A stretch of DNA of 32,888 bases from Gammaproteobacteria bacterium (GCA_030833185.1 JAURHQ010000018.1:1-32888); one strand, 5' to 3'; shown: positions 7,768-16,978, numbered from the stretch's first letter. Numbers and translations: made by a program. Notes: a model not told the origin generated them from the sequence alone.

Positions 7768-8445
7768 TCAGGCCTCGTCGCGCGGCAAGTACATGGCCGC
7801 GATGTCGGTCGCCACGCCCTGCGCTTCGGCGGCGGCGCGTTCTGCCGCTTCAGCCCGCTGGAAGGCCGGCCGCGCTTTCAGGCCGGCGAGATAGGCTTGC
7901 ACCGCCGGCGAGTACTCCCCGGCAAGCCCCAGATATTCGCCCAGCAACAGCGCGAAGCCGACGCTGATATCGGCAGCGGTGAAGCGCCCGGCGCAGAGAT
8001 GGCCGGCGCCCACCAGCGGCTCGATGCCGCGCAGTCTGGCGAGATACCAGCGTGCATAGTCCTGCGCCACCTGCGGATTGCGGCGCGCCGGCGGCTCGAG
8101 GCGCGAATAGCGCAGCACCAGCGTCTGCGGAAACGTCAGCGTGGCCTCGCCGAAGTGCAGAAAATTGAGCCAGACCCCGTAGTCCGGTTCGCTCACCTCG
8201 ACCTTGAGCGGGGTCGGCCCGTAGCGCTCGACCAGATACTGGCAAATCGCGGCCGACTCGGTCATGCGCGTATCGCCGTCGAAGAACGCCGGCACCGTGC
8301 CCAACGGATTGGTCTTCAGATATTCGCGTTTGAACTGCCGCGGCGGAAACGGCAGTACCACCAGCTGATAGTCGAGCCCCAGCTCTTCCATCGTCCACAG
8401 CGGCCGGAAGGACCGGGCGCTCAGGCAGTGATACAGGGTGCGCAT
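7768..8445 (-). CDS. Glutathione S-transferase family protein
   Basis: A 225-residue GST. The N-terminal thioredoxin-like domain begins MRTLYHCLSARSFRPLWTMEELG and contains the glutathione-site proline and Ser in NPLGTVPAFFDGD and MTESAAICQYL. The all-helical C-terminal domain has the FTAADISVGFALLLGEYLGL segment typical of GSTs. It likely conjugates glutathione to, or acts as a glutathione-dependent enzyme on, electrophiles. The exact class is not assigned. ATG 8445 has GGAG upstream. It follows the AI-2E-type transporter by only 21 bases on the same strand, so the two probably form an operon. Confidence 0.9.
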   Translation of the reverse strand: MRTLYHCLSARSFRPLWTMEELGLDYQLVVLPFPPRQFKREYLKTNPLGTVPAFFDGDTRMTESAAICQYLVERYGPTPLKVEVSEPDYGVWLNFLHFGEATLTFPQTLVLRYSRLEPPARRNPQVAQDYARWYLARLRGIEPLVGAGHLCAGRFTAADISVGFALLLGEYLGLAGEYSPAVQAYLAGLKARPAFQRAEAAERAAAEAQGVATDIAAMYLPRDEA

Positions 8446-8466
8446 GGCAGGCTCTCCTCGGCGCGC

Positions 8467-9480
8467 TCAGACCAGTGCCCGGGCCCGCAGCTCGCTTTTG
8501 AAATAGGCGTAGTAGATGGGCGCGGCAATCAGCCCGGGAATGCCGAAAGCGGCTTCCATCACCAGCATGGCGGTCAGCATTTCCCAGGCGCGGGCGCTGA
8601 TGTGGGCGCCAACGATTCGCGCGTTGAGGAAGTATTCCAGCTTGTGAATAACGATGAGATAGGCCAGCACCACCAGCGCCACGCCCAGCGAGTGGCTGAG
8701 GCTGACCACGAAAATGACGGTGTTTGAAACGAGGTTACCGAGAATCGGCAGCAGCCCGGCGACAAAGGTCACCACGATCAGTGTTTTGGTGAACGGCAGC
8801 TGGATGCCGAACTGCGGCAACACCAGGGTGAGAAAGACGCCGGTGAAAAACGTGTTCAGCGCCGAGATCCAGACCTGAGCGAACACCACCCGTCGGAAGG
8901 CGTCGGCCAACCGATGGCCGATGCGGGCAATGCTGGCGGCCAGCGGCGGCCGGGTGCTGGCGGGAATCGCCGCTTCCAGCGACAAGAGCCCGCCGATCAC
9001 CATGCCGAGCAGGATATGCGCCAGCGCGCGTCCGAGCCCGGTGCCGGCGACCTGAAAAAACTGCGCATGTTCGCGCAGCCAGTGCACGGTCATCTTGCGC
9101 AAATCGTCGGCGTCGCTGGGCACATAGTCGAACAGCCACTCGGGCAGCTTCTGCCGCGAGTGTTCGATGATTTCCGCCATCCGCCCGACCAGCGCCGGCA
9201 GGCTTTCGTTGCTCTCTCGCAGCAGCGATGCCACGGCCATGCCGACGGCCAGAATCACGGCAATCACGCCCATGGCGATCAGCGACACCGCCAGCAGTCG
9301 CGGGCCCTCGCCGCGCAGCCAGCGATTGGCCAGCAGCGGCGTCAGGCGATTGACCAACACATAGACCAGCAGGGCGGCGATTAGCGACGGCAGCAGCTGG
9401 AGCTGCAGGATTCCGAGCAGCAACAGCAGCGTGATGCCCCACGCGGTCAGATCTTCGCGGCCGATCGTCGCGTTAGTCAT
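8467..9480 (-). CDS. AI-2E family transporter (PerM-like permease)
   Basis: A 337-residue integral membrane protein of the AI-2E/PerM family (PF01594). It has two N-terminal helices, a soluble-looking middle stretch (about residues 90-150, LVGRMAEIIEHSRQKLPEW), and a C-terminal block of helices containing LPILGNLVSNTVIF and a late PGLIAAPIYYAYFKSEL. Family members export or exchange small molecules or ions; the autoinducer name should not be taken as proven function. It is first in a likely two-gene unit with the GST. Confidence 0.85.
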   Translation of the reverse strand: MTNATIGREDLTAWGITLLLLLGILQLQLLPSLIAALLVYVLVNRLTPLLANRWLRGEGPRLLAVSLIAMGVIAVILAVGMAVASLLRESNESLPALVGRMAEIIEHSRQKLPEWLFDYVPSDADDLRKMTVHWLREHAQFFQVAGTGLGRALAHILLGMVIGGLLSLEAAIPASTRPPLAASIARIGHRLADAFRRVVFAQVWISALNTFFTGVFLTLVLPQFGIQLPFTKTLIVVTFVAGLLPILGNLVSNTVIFVVSLSHSLGVALVVLAYLIVIHKLEYFLNARIVGAHISARAWEMLTAMLVMEAAFGIPGLIAAPIYYAYFKSELRARALV

Positions 9481-9578
9481 GGGCCAGGGCGCGCGCCGCC
9501 GGCTGGGGGCTGGAAGATCTCATGGGGCTGGGACGATACGCCCTGCCCCGCGGTCAATCCAGCCCGCAAGCGGGGCCG

Positions 9579-9607
9579 TTGGTCGCGCGCGCCACTTCGC
9601 CTATGCT
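9579..9607 (+). promoter_or_regulatory. Candidate sigma70-type promoter for the serine hydrolase
   Basis: TTGGTC (9579-9584) and TATGCT (9602-9607) are separated by exactly 17 bases. The -10 matches 4/6 and the -35 3/6 of consensus. The predicted start is about 25 bases ahead of ATG 9640. Confidence 0.4.
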
Positions 9608-9639
9608 CCCGGGTCTTCCCGCGTTAGAGGAGCAGACAG

Positions 9640-10878
9640 ATGCGTCGTCCTGTAGACATCAACACCCCGGCTGGCCGCGTGCAGGGGTACTGCGACCCGC
9701 AGTTTGAAGCGGTACTCGCCGCTTTCATCGACAACTTCACCCAACGGGGCGAAGTCGGCGCCAGCGTGGCGCTGCGGCTGGGCGGACGCCCGGTCGTCGA
9801 CCTGTGGGGTGGCCGCAAAACGCCGGACGGCAAGGCCTGGGACGAAGACACCGTCTGCACCGTGTTCTCTTCCACCAAGGGCCTGATGGCACTGGCAGCG
9901 CATCTGCTGGCCGACCGCGGCAAGCTGGATCTGGACGCCCCCATCAGCCGCTACTGGCCCGAGTTCGCCACGGGGGGCAAGGAAGCCGCGCGGGTCTCGA
10001 TGACGCTGGACCACACCGTCGGCGTGCCGCATGTGCGCGAGCCGGTCGCCGTCGGCGGCTTCTGGGACTACGAGGCCATGGTGCGCCGGGTCGCCGCGGA
10101 ACCCGCGTTCTGGACGCCCGGCACCCGGCAGGGCTATCACGGCATCACCATGGCCTGGACGGTGGGCGAACTCATCCATCGCGCGGCCGGCATGCGTCTG
10201 GGGCCGTTTTTTGCGCAGGAACTGGCGGGACCGCTGGGCGCGGAATGCTGGATTGGCCTGCCCGCAAGTCATGAAGGGCGCGTCGCGCCGATGATTCTGG
10301 CAACGCCGGACAGCGAGTGGATCGCCACCACCTTCATTCAGGACGCGCTGACCAACACCGGTTCGCCGGCCAATCTCTTCATGCGCGACTTCGCCATTTT
10401 TGACGCCAACAGCGTCGACTGCCACGCCGCCGAAGTCGGTTCGGCGAACGGCATCGCCAACGGTCGCGGGCTGGCGGCGGCCTACTCGCCGTTCGCCAAC
10501 GGCGGCCTGCATGAGGGGCGACGGCTTATTAGTCAGGATGCGATTACCCGCATGGGTCGCGTCTCGGCGGCCACCCCGGACGACGCCACGCTGCGCGTGC
10601 CCACCCGCTTCGGCCTTGGCTTCATGAAGACGATGGACAACCGCCGCCTGCCAGGCGTGGTCAATTCCAGCCTGCTGCTGTCGGAGGCCGCCTTTGGCCA
10701 TGTCGGCGCGGGCGGCTCGCTGGGTTTCGCCGACCCGGAATGCCAGCTCAGCTTCGGCTATGCCATGAATCGCATGGGCACCGGCGTGCTGCTCAATCCA
10801 CGCGGCCAGTCGCTGGTCGATGCCACCTATACCGCGCTTGGCTACCGCAGCAATGCGGGCGGCGCGTGGGCGCGCTAA
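9640..10878 (+). CDS. Beta-lactamase-fold serine hydrolase (class C / EstB-like esterase)
   Basis: A 412-residue hydrolase of the beta-lactamase/transpeptidase-like family (PF00144). The nucleophile motif SxxK is SSTK, Ser77 and Lys80. The general-base Tyr is likely Y166 in YHGITMAW. The third motif lies in the C-terminal FGHVGAGGSLGF. No signal peptide, so probably cytoplasmic and more likely an esterase than an antibiotic-resistance enzyme. AGGAG precedes ATG 9640. The MaoC-type dehydratase follows 35 bases later on the same strand and is probably co-transcribed. Confidence 0.9.
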   Translation: MRRPVDINTPAGRVQGYCDPQFEAVLAAFIDNFTQRGEVGASVALRLGGRPVVDLWGGRKTPDGKAWDEDTVCTVFSSTKGLMALAAHLLADRGKLDLDAPISRYWPEFATGGKEAARVSMTLDHTVGVPHVREPVAVGGFWDYEAMVRRVAAEPAFWTPGTRQGYHGITMAWTVGELIHRAAGMRLGPFFAQELAGPLGAECWIGLPASHEGRVAPMILATPDSEWIATTFIQDALTNTGSPANLFMRDFAIFDANSVDCHAAEVGSANGIANGRGLAAAYSPFANGGLHEGRRLISQDAITRMGRVSAATPDDATLRVPTRFGLGFMKTMDNRRLPGVVNSSLLLSEAAFGHVGAGGSLGFADPECQLSFGYAMNRMGTGVLLNPRGQSLVDATYTALGYRSNAGGAWAR

Positions 10879-10913
10879 GCGCGTCCTTCACCGACTAACG
10901 ACGGAGTTATCCC

Positions 10914-12047
10914 ATGAGCGCACGCCGCGAATTTCCCAAGATCACCGAGCAGGGCCTGGACGAACTGCGCGCCCGTCTCGGCCAGCCCATCACCAGTCAG
11001 GCCGAGCCCTGGTGCCATGAAGCCACGCGGGACAACATCCGGCACTACGCGCACGGCATTGGCGACGACAACCCGCTGTGGTGCGTGCCGGCGTATGCGG
11101 AAAAGTCCGTGCACGGCGGCCTGGTCGCTCTGCCCAGCTTTCTGTTTGCGACCAGCCGCATCATCTCCGGCTACGTCGGCGGCCTGCCGGGCATCCACGC
11201 CATGTGGTCCGGCGCCGACTGGCGCTGGCACAAGCTGGTCCGACGTAACGATGAAATCAGCACCGAGGCGTCGCTGAAAGACCTCATCGAGCATCAAACG
11301 CGCTTCGCGGGCCGCGCCGTGCAGCAGATCTATCACGTGAAGTTCTACAACCAGAGCGGCGATCTGGTGGCCGACGCCGACAGCTGGTGCTTCCGCACCG
11401 AGCGCGACCATGCGCGGGAGAAAGGCACCAAGTACGCCGAGGTCAAAGCACGGACGCCCCATCGCTACACGCAGGAACAACTGGGCGAGGCCTACAAGCT
11501 CTACGCCGACGAGGACATCCGCGGCGCACGGCCGCGCTACTTCGAAGACGTCGCGGTCGGCGAAGAATTGCCCGTCATGCTGAAAGGCCCGATGACCGTC
11601 ACTGGCTTCATCGCCTACGCGCAGGGCTGGGGCGGGCTCTACATCCGCGCCAACAAGCTGGCGTGGAAGCTGACCGACCAGCATCCGGGCTTGGGCATCG
11701 CCAACCGCTTCGGCATTCCGGATTGCCCGGAGCGCGTGCACTGGGAGCCGGAGTTCGCGCTGGAAGTCGGCGCGCCCGGCGCCTATGACTACGGTCCGGA
11801 GCGCTGCTCCTGGCTTATTCATCAGTTGACCAACTGGATGGGCGATCATGGCTTCCTGCGCTCGGCGCATTGCAAGATTCGCCGCCACAATCCGGAAGGC
11901 GATCTGCTGTACCTGAAGGCCAAGGTCACCCGCGTGTGGACCGAAGACGGCCGCAGGCTGGTCGAGATCGAGCAGGCCGCCCACAATCAGGACGGCGAAC
12001 TCTCGGTGCTGGGTGGCGGCGTGGTGGAGTTGCCGGGTCGCGGCTAA
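10914..12047 (+). CDS. MaoC-family dehydratase with FAS1-like hotdog domain
   Basis: A 377-residue double-hotdog protein. The N-terminal half (YAHGIGDDNPLWCV, then SVHGGLVALPSFLF) resembles the FAS1-like dehydratase domain (PF13452), with the Asp/His pattern of hydratases. The C-terminal half starts YFEDVAVGEELP and carries the MaoC-like domain. Such proteins hydrate or dehydrate enoyl/3-hydroxyacyl-CoA. GGAG lies upstream of ATG 10914. It is downstream of the serine hydrolase and close to SDR and thiolase-like genes, which fits a beta-oxidation-like role for an unusual acyl chain. Confidence 0.85.
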   Translation: MSARREFPKITEQGLDELRARLGQPITSQAEPWCHEATRDNIRHYAHGIGDDNPLWCVPAYAEKSVHGGLVALPSFLFATSRIISGYVGGLPGIHAMWSGADWRWHKLVRRNDEISTEASLKDLIEHQTRFAGRAVQQIYHVKFYNQSGDLVADADSWCFRTERDHAREKGTKYAEVKARTPHRYTQEQLGEAYKLYADEDIRGARPRYFEDVAVGEELPVMLKGPMTVTGFIAYAQGWGGLYIRANKLAWKLTDQHPGLGIANRFGIPDCPERVHWEPEFALEVGAPGAYDYGPERCSWLIHQLTNWMGDHGFLRSAHCKIRRHNPEGDLLYLKAKVTRVWTEDGRRLVEIEQAAHNQDGELSVLGGGVVELPGRG

Positions 12048-12051
12048 ACCC

Positions 12052-12068
12052 GCGCGCCTAGTGCGCGC
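12052..12068. terminator. GC-rich hairpin between convergent genes
   Basis: GCGCGC (12052-12057), loop CTAGT, GCGCGC (12063-12068) spans the gap between the dehydratase stop and the emrB stop. It is symmetric, so it could act on both converging transcripts. No T-run is visible. Confidence 0.3.
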
Positions 12069-13614
12069 CGCCGGCGTCCGCACTGCCGGCGGCTGGCGCT
12101 GCCCGCTCGGGCCGCGCCAGCCATACCAGCCCGATCAGCAGGCAGAACAGCACGGCGCAGGCGTTGAAGATGTCGTTGGCCGCCAGCATGAACGCCTGCT
12201 GGTCGAGCAGGCGGTTCAGCAGAGCGAGGCTGGTGCCAGGGTCCATGGTCCCGTCGAGCATACCGTGCCCGCCAACGCGGGCGGGATCAACCTGATCCAC
12301 CAGTCGCGCGTGATGAAACGCCGCGCGCCGATCCCACAGCGTGGTCGACACCGACGCGCCAAAGGCGCCCGCGGTAATCCGGCAGAAGTTCAGCAGCCCG
12401 GAGGCCGAGGAGATTTTCTCCGGCGGAATGCCCTGCAAGGCCAGGTTGAACAGCGGAATGAAAAACGTCCCGATGGCCGCGCCCTGCAGCACGGTGGGAA
12501 TGAGGATGGTGTTGAAGTCGGCGTCGGTATTGAACTGGCCGCGCAAAATCACCACCACTGCGAACACCGCGAAGCCGAAGGTGGCAAACCAGCGCGCGTC
12601 GTAGCGCTGGATGTTCTTGCCCACCCAGGGCGACACTACCAGCGCCAGCAGGCCGACCGGCGCCATCGCGAGTCCCGCCATCGTGGGCGTATAGCCCATG
12701 TGCTGCTGCAACCACAGCGGCAGCAGCACCAGATTGCCGAAAAACGCGCTGTAACCCAGCGAAATGGTCAGCGTTGCCGCCCAGAAATTACGCCGCGCGA
12801 AGAGCCCGAGGTCGACCACCGGATGGTCCTCGGTCAGCTCCCAGATCAGGAAAAACACAAAGCCGATGGCGGCGATCGCGGCGAGCACGATGATCATATT
12901 GGACTCGAACCAGTCGAGTTCCTTGCCCTTGTCCAGCATGGTCTGGAAGCACCCGATCCACACCACCAGCACCACCAGACCCACCAGATCGATCGGACGA
13001 CGCACGGTCGGCGCCTCGCGGCTGCGGTAAATCCACCAGGTCAATCCGGCGGCCAGCAGCCCGACCGGAATATTGATGAAGAAAATCCACGACCAGTGGA
13101 TGTTGTCGGTGATCCAGCCCCCGAGCACGGGCCCGACGACCGGTGCAATCAGGCTGGTCATTGACCAGATGGTCAAGGCCATCCCCGAGCTTTCCCGTTT
13201 GAAGCTGCCCAGCAGCAGCGCCTGCGAGAGCGGAATCATCGGCCCTGCGACCACGCCCTGAAGCACGCGCAACAGCACCAGCGTTTCGATATTGGGCGCG
13301 AGCCCGCAGAGCCAGGACACCAGCGTGAACATCAGCACGCTCAGCACAAACAGCCGCACCATGCCAAAGCGTTGGGCGAACCAGCCGGTCAGCGGCAGCG
13401 AAATGCCGCTCGCCACCGCGAACGAGGTAATGACCCAGGTGCCCTGATTGGGCGAGACGCCCAGATCGCCCGCAATGGCGGGAATCGAGACGTTGGCAAT
13501 CGACACGTCGAGCACGTTCATGAAGGTGGCGGTCGACAGCGCGACCGACCCCACCACCAGCCGCCAGCCGCTCATCGGCGGCGGCGGCCAGATCTTGCTG
13601 GCGACCGCGGTCAC
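12058..13614 (-). CDS. emrB: DHA2-family MFS drug efflux permease, EmrB-like
   Basis: A 518-residue major facilitator with about 14 membrane helices, matching the EmrB/QacA DHA2 family. Motif hits include FMNVLDVSIANVSIPAI (motif D1 region), GWFAQRFGMVRLF (motif A) and RVLQGVVAGPMIPLSQALL (motif C-like). It extrudes hydrophobic compounds by proton antiport. The start is GTG 13614, overlapping the emrA stop by 4 bases (GTGA), which indicates translational coupling. It is last in a four-gene efflux operon. The substrate is unknown. Confidence 0.92.
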   Translation of the reverse strand: MTAVASKIWPPPPMSGWRLVVGSVALSTATFMNVLDVSIANVSIPAIAGDLGVSPNQGTWVITSFAVASGISLPLTGWFAQRFGMVRLFVLSVLMFTLVSWLCGLAPNIETLVLLRVLQGVVAGPMIPLSQALLLGSFKRESSGMALTIWSMTSLIAPVVGPVLGGWITDNIHWSWIFFINIPVGLLAAGLTWWIYRSREAPTVRRPIDLVGLVVLVVWIGCFQTMLDKGKELDWFESNMIIVLAAIAAIGFVFFLIWELTEDHPVVDLGLFARRNFWAATLTISLGYSAFFGNLVLLPLWLQQHMGYTPTMAGLAMAPVGLLALVVSPWVGKNIQRYDARWFATFGFAVFAVVVILRGQFNTDADFNTILIPTVLQGAAIGTFFIPLFNLALQGIPPEKISSASGLLNFCRITAGAFGASVSTTLWDRRAAFHHARLVDQVDPARVGGHGMLDGTMDPGTSLALLNRLLDQQAFMLAANDIFNACAVLFCLLIGLVWLARPERAAPAAGSADAGGAH

Positions 13615-14834
13615 GGCTTGTTGGTTGCGCTGCCGGGCGGCCCGCGATGGGCGCTGATGATTTCCGCGATGCGCTGGTCGGCGTGCTCGCGCTGGCCGTC
13701 AAACACCTGGGTCGCGCTGAGATGCGGCTCGGCAGGCGCCATGCCCAGCGGCGTGCCGCTGCTGTCCTGAATGTCGACCGTGGCGAGCACCGACAGGCCG
13801 ACGCGCAGCGGTCGCGCCGCCACCTGTTCCGGATTCAGTTCAATGCGCACCGGCACCCGCTGGACGATTTTGATCCAGTTACCGGTCGCATTCTGCGCCG
13901 GCAGCAGCGCAAACGCCGCGCCGGTGCCGGCGCTGAAGCCAACGATTTCGCCGTCGTAAACGACGTCATCACCGTAGACGTCGGCGTGCACTTTCACCGG
14001 CTGGCCGATGCGCATCTCGCCCAGCTGCACTTCCTTGAAGTTGGCATCGACCCACACGTGCGCCAGCGTCACCAGCGACAACAAGGGCGTGCCCGGCTGC
14101 ACGCGCTGCCCGACCTGCACGGTCCGCCGCACCACCTGCCCGGTCACCGGCGCCGCGATCTGGCAGCGCGCGAGATTCACATAGGCTTCGCGCACGCGGG
14201 CCACCGCCTGCGCCACGCTGGGGTGGGCCTCGATGCTGGTGCCCTCGGTCATCGCCTGATTGGCCGACAGCCGCTCCTGCGCGGCATGCACGCCGGATTG
14301 TGCGGCGGTCACCATCGCCTCGGCGGCGGCGAGCGCGATTTCGGCGTGCTTCAGCTCTTCCTTGCCCACCGCGCCGCTGACGACCAGCGCCTTGCGGGTG
14401 GCGAGATCGTCTTCGGCCTTGCGCCGCTGGGTGTCGGCCTGCGCCAGATCGGCCTGCCGGACCGCCACATCGGCGCGCAGCGTGTCGTTGTTGGCAAACA
14501 CCGTGCGGATCTCGCGCACCGTGTGGGCGAGCTGCGCTTCGGCGGCATCCAGCGCGATGCGGGCGTCGGCATCATCCAATGCCACCAGCGGCTGGGCGGC
14601 GGCGACATGGTCGGTGTCGCGCACGGTCACCTCCCGCACGATGCCCGTGATCTGCGGCGTTACCGGCACCACGTTGGCGGCGACATAGGCGTCGTCGGTG
14701 CTTTCGAAATGGCGCGAAATAAACCAGTAGTAGCCCGTGCTGGCCAAGCCGCCCAACAGCAACAGCAGGGCGAAGACACCCAGCAGGGAACGGCGACGGG
14801 CGCCGCGCGAAGAAGGCGAGGAAGGCTCGGTCAT
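13611..14834 (-). CDS. emrA: HlyD-family periplasmic adaptor, EmrA-like
   Basis: A 407-residue membrane fusion protein. It has a short basic cytoplasmic start, one N-terminal membrane anchor (about residues 16-35), the HlyD/EmrA motif STDDAYVAANVVPVTPQITG, a long alpha-helical hairpin (about 95-205, Ala/Gln/Glu-rich coiled coil), then the lipoyl/barrel part with APVTGQVVRRTVQVGQRVQPG. It bridges EmrB and the outer membrane factor. It starts 3 bases after the outer membrane factor stop and overlaps emrB. Confidence 0.93.
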   Translation of the reverse strand: MTEPSSPSSRGARRRSLLGVFALLLLLGGLASTGYYWFISRHFESTDDAYVAANVVPVTPQITGIVREVTVRDTDHVAAAQPLVALDDADARIALDAAEAQLAHTVREIRTVFANNDTLRADVAVRQADLAQADTQRRKAEDDLATRKALVVSGAVGKEELKHAEIALAAAEAMVTAAQSGVHAAQERLSANQAMTEGTSIEAHPSVAQAVARVREAYVNLARCQIAAPVTGQVVRRTVQVGQRVQPGTPLLSLVTLAHVWVDANFKEVQLGEMRIGQPVKVHADVYGDDVVYDGEIVGFSAGTGAAFALLPAQNATGNWIKIVQRVPVRIELNPEQVAARPLRVGLSVLATVDIQDSSGTPLGMAPAEPHLSATQVFDGQREHADQRIAEIISAHRGPPGSATNKP

Positions 14835-14837
14835 GGA

Positions 14838-16286
14838 CTAGTCCTGTGCGTGCTGCGCGACCGTCACGGGGGCTTCGAAGCCACCGCCGAGCGCGCGTTT
14901 CAAGTCGACATCAAGTTCGCAGGCGCGCGCCGCCAGCAGCACGCCGGCGCGCCGCGCGTCCAGCACGTCGCTTTCGGTGGCGAGCACCGTGAGGTAGCCG
15001 GTCAGCCCGGCCTGAAAGCGTTGCAGCGCGAGGTCGTAGGCACTCTCGGCCGCGGCGGCGGCTTCGCGCTGCGCCGCCTGCCGTTCGGCCAGCGCCCGAA
15101 TCGAGACCACGCTATGCACCACATCCTGCAAGGCGGTGAGCAAGGCCCCGTTGTAGTCGGCGATGGCGAGATCAAGCTGCGCGTTGACGAACTTGAGCTT
15201 GGCCCGCAGCCGACCGGCGTCAAAAATGGGCAGGCGCACTGCCGGCCCGAGGCCGTAGACCTGCGAGCCTTCCTGCAACAGCGCGTCCAGACCGAGCGCG
15301 CTGAAGCCGGCGAAGGCGACCAGATTCACGCTGGGATAAAACTCGGCGCGCGCCGCATCGGTGGCATAACCCAGCGACTCCACGCGCTGACGCGCGGCGA
15401 CGATTTCGGGCCGGCGGGCGACCAGCCCGGACGGCAGCAGCGGCGGCAAGCTCGCAAGGCCGGCGCCCTTCAGCGCCGGCTTCAGTTTGGCGGTGGTTTC
15501 CAGCGGCACCACCGCCAGTTTGGCCAGCACGCTGCGCAACAGCGCGATGCGTTCATCGACGGCGGCCAGTTCGCCCACGGCGGCGGGAATCGCGCCCTCG
15601 GCCTGTCGTTCTTCGACCTTGGAATCCAGCCCCTCGGCGACCCGCGCCCGGACGAGCGCCAGAATGCGTCGCCGCTGCGCGAGGGTGGCGTCGATGACCT
15701 CGCGCTCGGCCAGCGCTTCGCCCAGTGCAAACCAGCTGCGGGCAACCGCCGAGGCCAGCCCCACGCGCGCGGTGTACAGGTCGGTCTCCATCGACGCGGC
15801 CTGCACCTCCACCGACTTGGCGATGGCGGCGTTCTTGCCGAATAAATCCAGCTCGTAGGTGAAATCCAGCGCAAAGCGGTTATCGCTGCGGTGTTCGCCC
15901 GCCACCGCACGCGGGGCCAGGCCGTGCTCCGCATAGCGCTGGGTGGTCGATTTGAAGTTGAGATCCACCTCCGGAAAGCTGCGGGCAGTCGCAAATTCGC
16001 TACCCGCCTGCGCCAGGCTGAGCCGCGCCCGCGCGCGTTCAATATCCGGGCTGTCGGCAAGGGCGTGGTCGATCAACTGATCGAGTTCGGGGGCGCCATA
16101 GGCCAACCACCAGCGGTCGGTGGGCCACACGGTCGGCGCGGTCTCTGCAGCGCCGGCGGGCAGTGCTTTAAGCGCGCCCTGATGTTCGATGCCGGCGGAG
16201 CTGACGCAGGCGCCAAGCGCGGCAGCCAGTGCGCCCAGCAGCAGGCTGCGGGCAAGGGCACGCCGCAGGATGCCGTCAATACTCAT
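14838..16286 (-). CDS. Outer membrane efflux lipoprotein (NodT/TolC family)
   Basis: A 482-residue outer membrane factor. The N-terminal signal peptide ends in the lipobox LGAC with the lipidated Cys at residue 27. Two outer-membrane-efflux repeats follow, with typical segments such as WWLAYGAPELDQLIDHALADSPDI, ARPEIVAARQRVE-like LVARRPEIVAARQRVE, and ALQRFQAGLTGYLTVL. It forms the TolC-like exit duct for the EmrA/EmrB pump. It overlaps the marR stop by 4 bases (ATGA). Confidence 0.92.
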   Translation of the reverse strand: MSIDGILRRALARSLLLGALAAALGACVSSAGIEHQGALKALPAGAAETAPTVWPTDRWWLAYGAPELDQLIDHALADSPDIERARARLSLAQAGSEFATARSFPEVDLNFKSTTQRYAEHGLAPRAVAGEHRSDNRFALDFTYELDLFGKNAAIAKSVEVQAASMETDLYTARVGLASAVARSWFALGEALAEREVIDATLAQRRRILALVRARVAEGLDSKVEERQAEGAIPAAVGELAAVDERIALLRSVLAKLAVVPLETTAKLKPALKGAGLASLPPLLPSGLVARRPEIVAARQRVESLGYATDAARAEFYPSVNLVAFAGFSALGLDALLQEGSQVYGLGPAVRLPIFDAGRLRAKLKFVNAQLDLAIADYNGALLTALQDVVHSVVSIRALAERQAAQREAAAAAESAYDLALQRFQAGLTGYLTVLATESDVLDARRAGVLLAARACELDVDLKRALGGGFEAPVTVAQHAQD

Positions 16287-16816
16287 GGGGTGACGGTTCC
16301 GGCCTGGGCGCTGCCGTTGTCGATCATCCGTGTGAGGAAACGCTTGAGTTGTCGGACTTCGCGGTCGCTGAAGCCGGCGAGATGCAGGTTGAGTACCTCG
16401 GCAATCGCGAACGGCACCAGACCAATCGCATGTTTGCCTTCGGCGGTCAGCGCGAGATGCACCAGCCGCCGGTCATGGGTGCTGCGGCGGCGCTGAACCA
16501 GTCCCTTGCGCTCCAGCCGGTCGATCATGCGGGTCACCGCGCCGGTGTCGATGTCGAGCGCGCGGGCCAGCGCGGCGGCGGTATCGCCTTTACCCTGCGC
16601 GATCAGCAGCAGCGGTCCCCACTGCAGGGCGGTGAGGTCAAGGCTTTGCACCCGCCGTTCCATATGCCGCTGCAAGGACGCGTGCAGGCGTCGCACGAGA
16701 TAGCCGTAGGAGTCGTCAACCGCATAGGTCTCGCCGGTGTAATAGGCGATCGGCCGGCTGGCGCCGGTGCGCGGCGAGCGTTTGCGGGCGGGCGTGTTGG
16801 GGTCTGCTGGTGGCAT
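16283..16816 (-). CDS. MarR-family transcriptional regulator
   Basis: A 177-residue winged-helix regulator of the MarR family. The recognition region has ALDIDTGAVTRMIDRLERKGLVQRR and the wing basic motif STHDRRLVHLALT. It carries a short basic N-terminal extension. It is first in the efflux operon and very probably represses it, releasing on binding a phenolic or other lipophilic ligand, as is common for marR-emr arrangements. ATG 16816 sits almost at the predicted transcription start and has no ribosome-binding site. Confidence 0.92.
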   Translation of the reverse strand: MPPADPNTPARKRSPRTGASRPIAYYTGETYAVDDSYGYLVRRLHASLQRHMERRVQSLDLTALQWGPLLLIAQGKGDTAAALARALDIDTGAVTRMIDRLERKGLVQRRRSTHDRRLVHLALTAEGKHAIGLVPFAIAEVLNLHLAGFSDREVRQLKRFLTRMIDNGSAQAGTVTP

Positions 16817-16823
16817 GGGCGGG

Positions 16824-16852
16824 ATTGTTCCTGCCTAAGCAGTGATTGTCAA
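16824..16852 (-). promoter_or_regulatory. Strong promoter of the marR-efflux operon
   Basis: On the minus strand, TTGACA (16847-16852, perfect -35) and AACAAT (16824-16829, 4/6) are spaced by exactly 17 bases. The predicted start lies at about 16817, directly at the marR ATG. An 8-base direct repeat CACTGCTT occurs twice, 15 bases apart, around the -35 box and could be an operator for MarR. CCTGCC and GGCAGG also flank the region as an inverted repeat. Confidence 0.6.
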
Positions 16853-16888
16853 AGCAGTGGCAGGCTGGGCAGGTGTTGCGCCGGGCGG

Positions 16889-16918
16889 ATGACACCCCGT
16901 CAGCCGAGGGCGTAGAGT
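16889..16918 (+). promoter_or_regulatory. Candidate promoter for the methyltransferase gene
   Basis: ATGACA (16889-16894, 5/6 to -35 consensus) and TAGAGT (16913-16918, 4/6) are 18 bases apart. The predicted start would be about 55 bases upstream of ATG 16979. It lies back-to-back with the marR promoter. Confidence 0.4.
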
Positions 16919-16978
16919 CGCGCGGCCTGCCGTGTTCCGCGCGCGGGCAGACGCTCGTTCCCAACCCGGAGGTGCCGC

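Noticed and set aside
9640-10878. Antibiotic-resistance class C beta-lactamase
   Set aside because: It has the fold and SxxK motif but no signal peptide, and its context is metabolic; an esterase-type hydrolase is more likely.
13647-15845. 732-residue plus-strand reading opposite emrA and the outer membrane factor
   Set aside because: His/Arg/Gly-rich antisense frame typical of GC-rich DNA; the minus-strand genes are clearly real.
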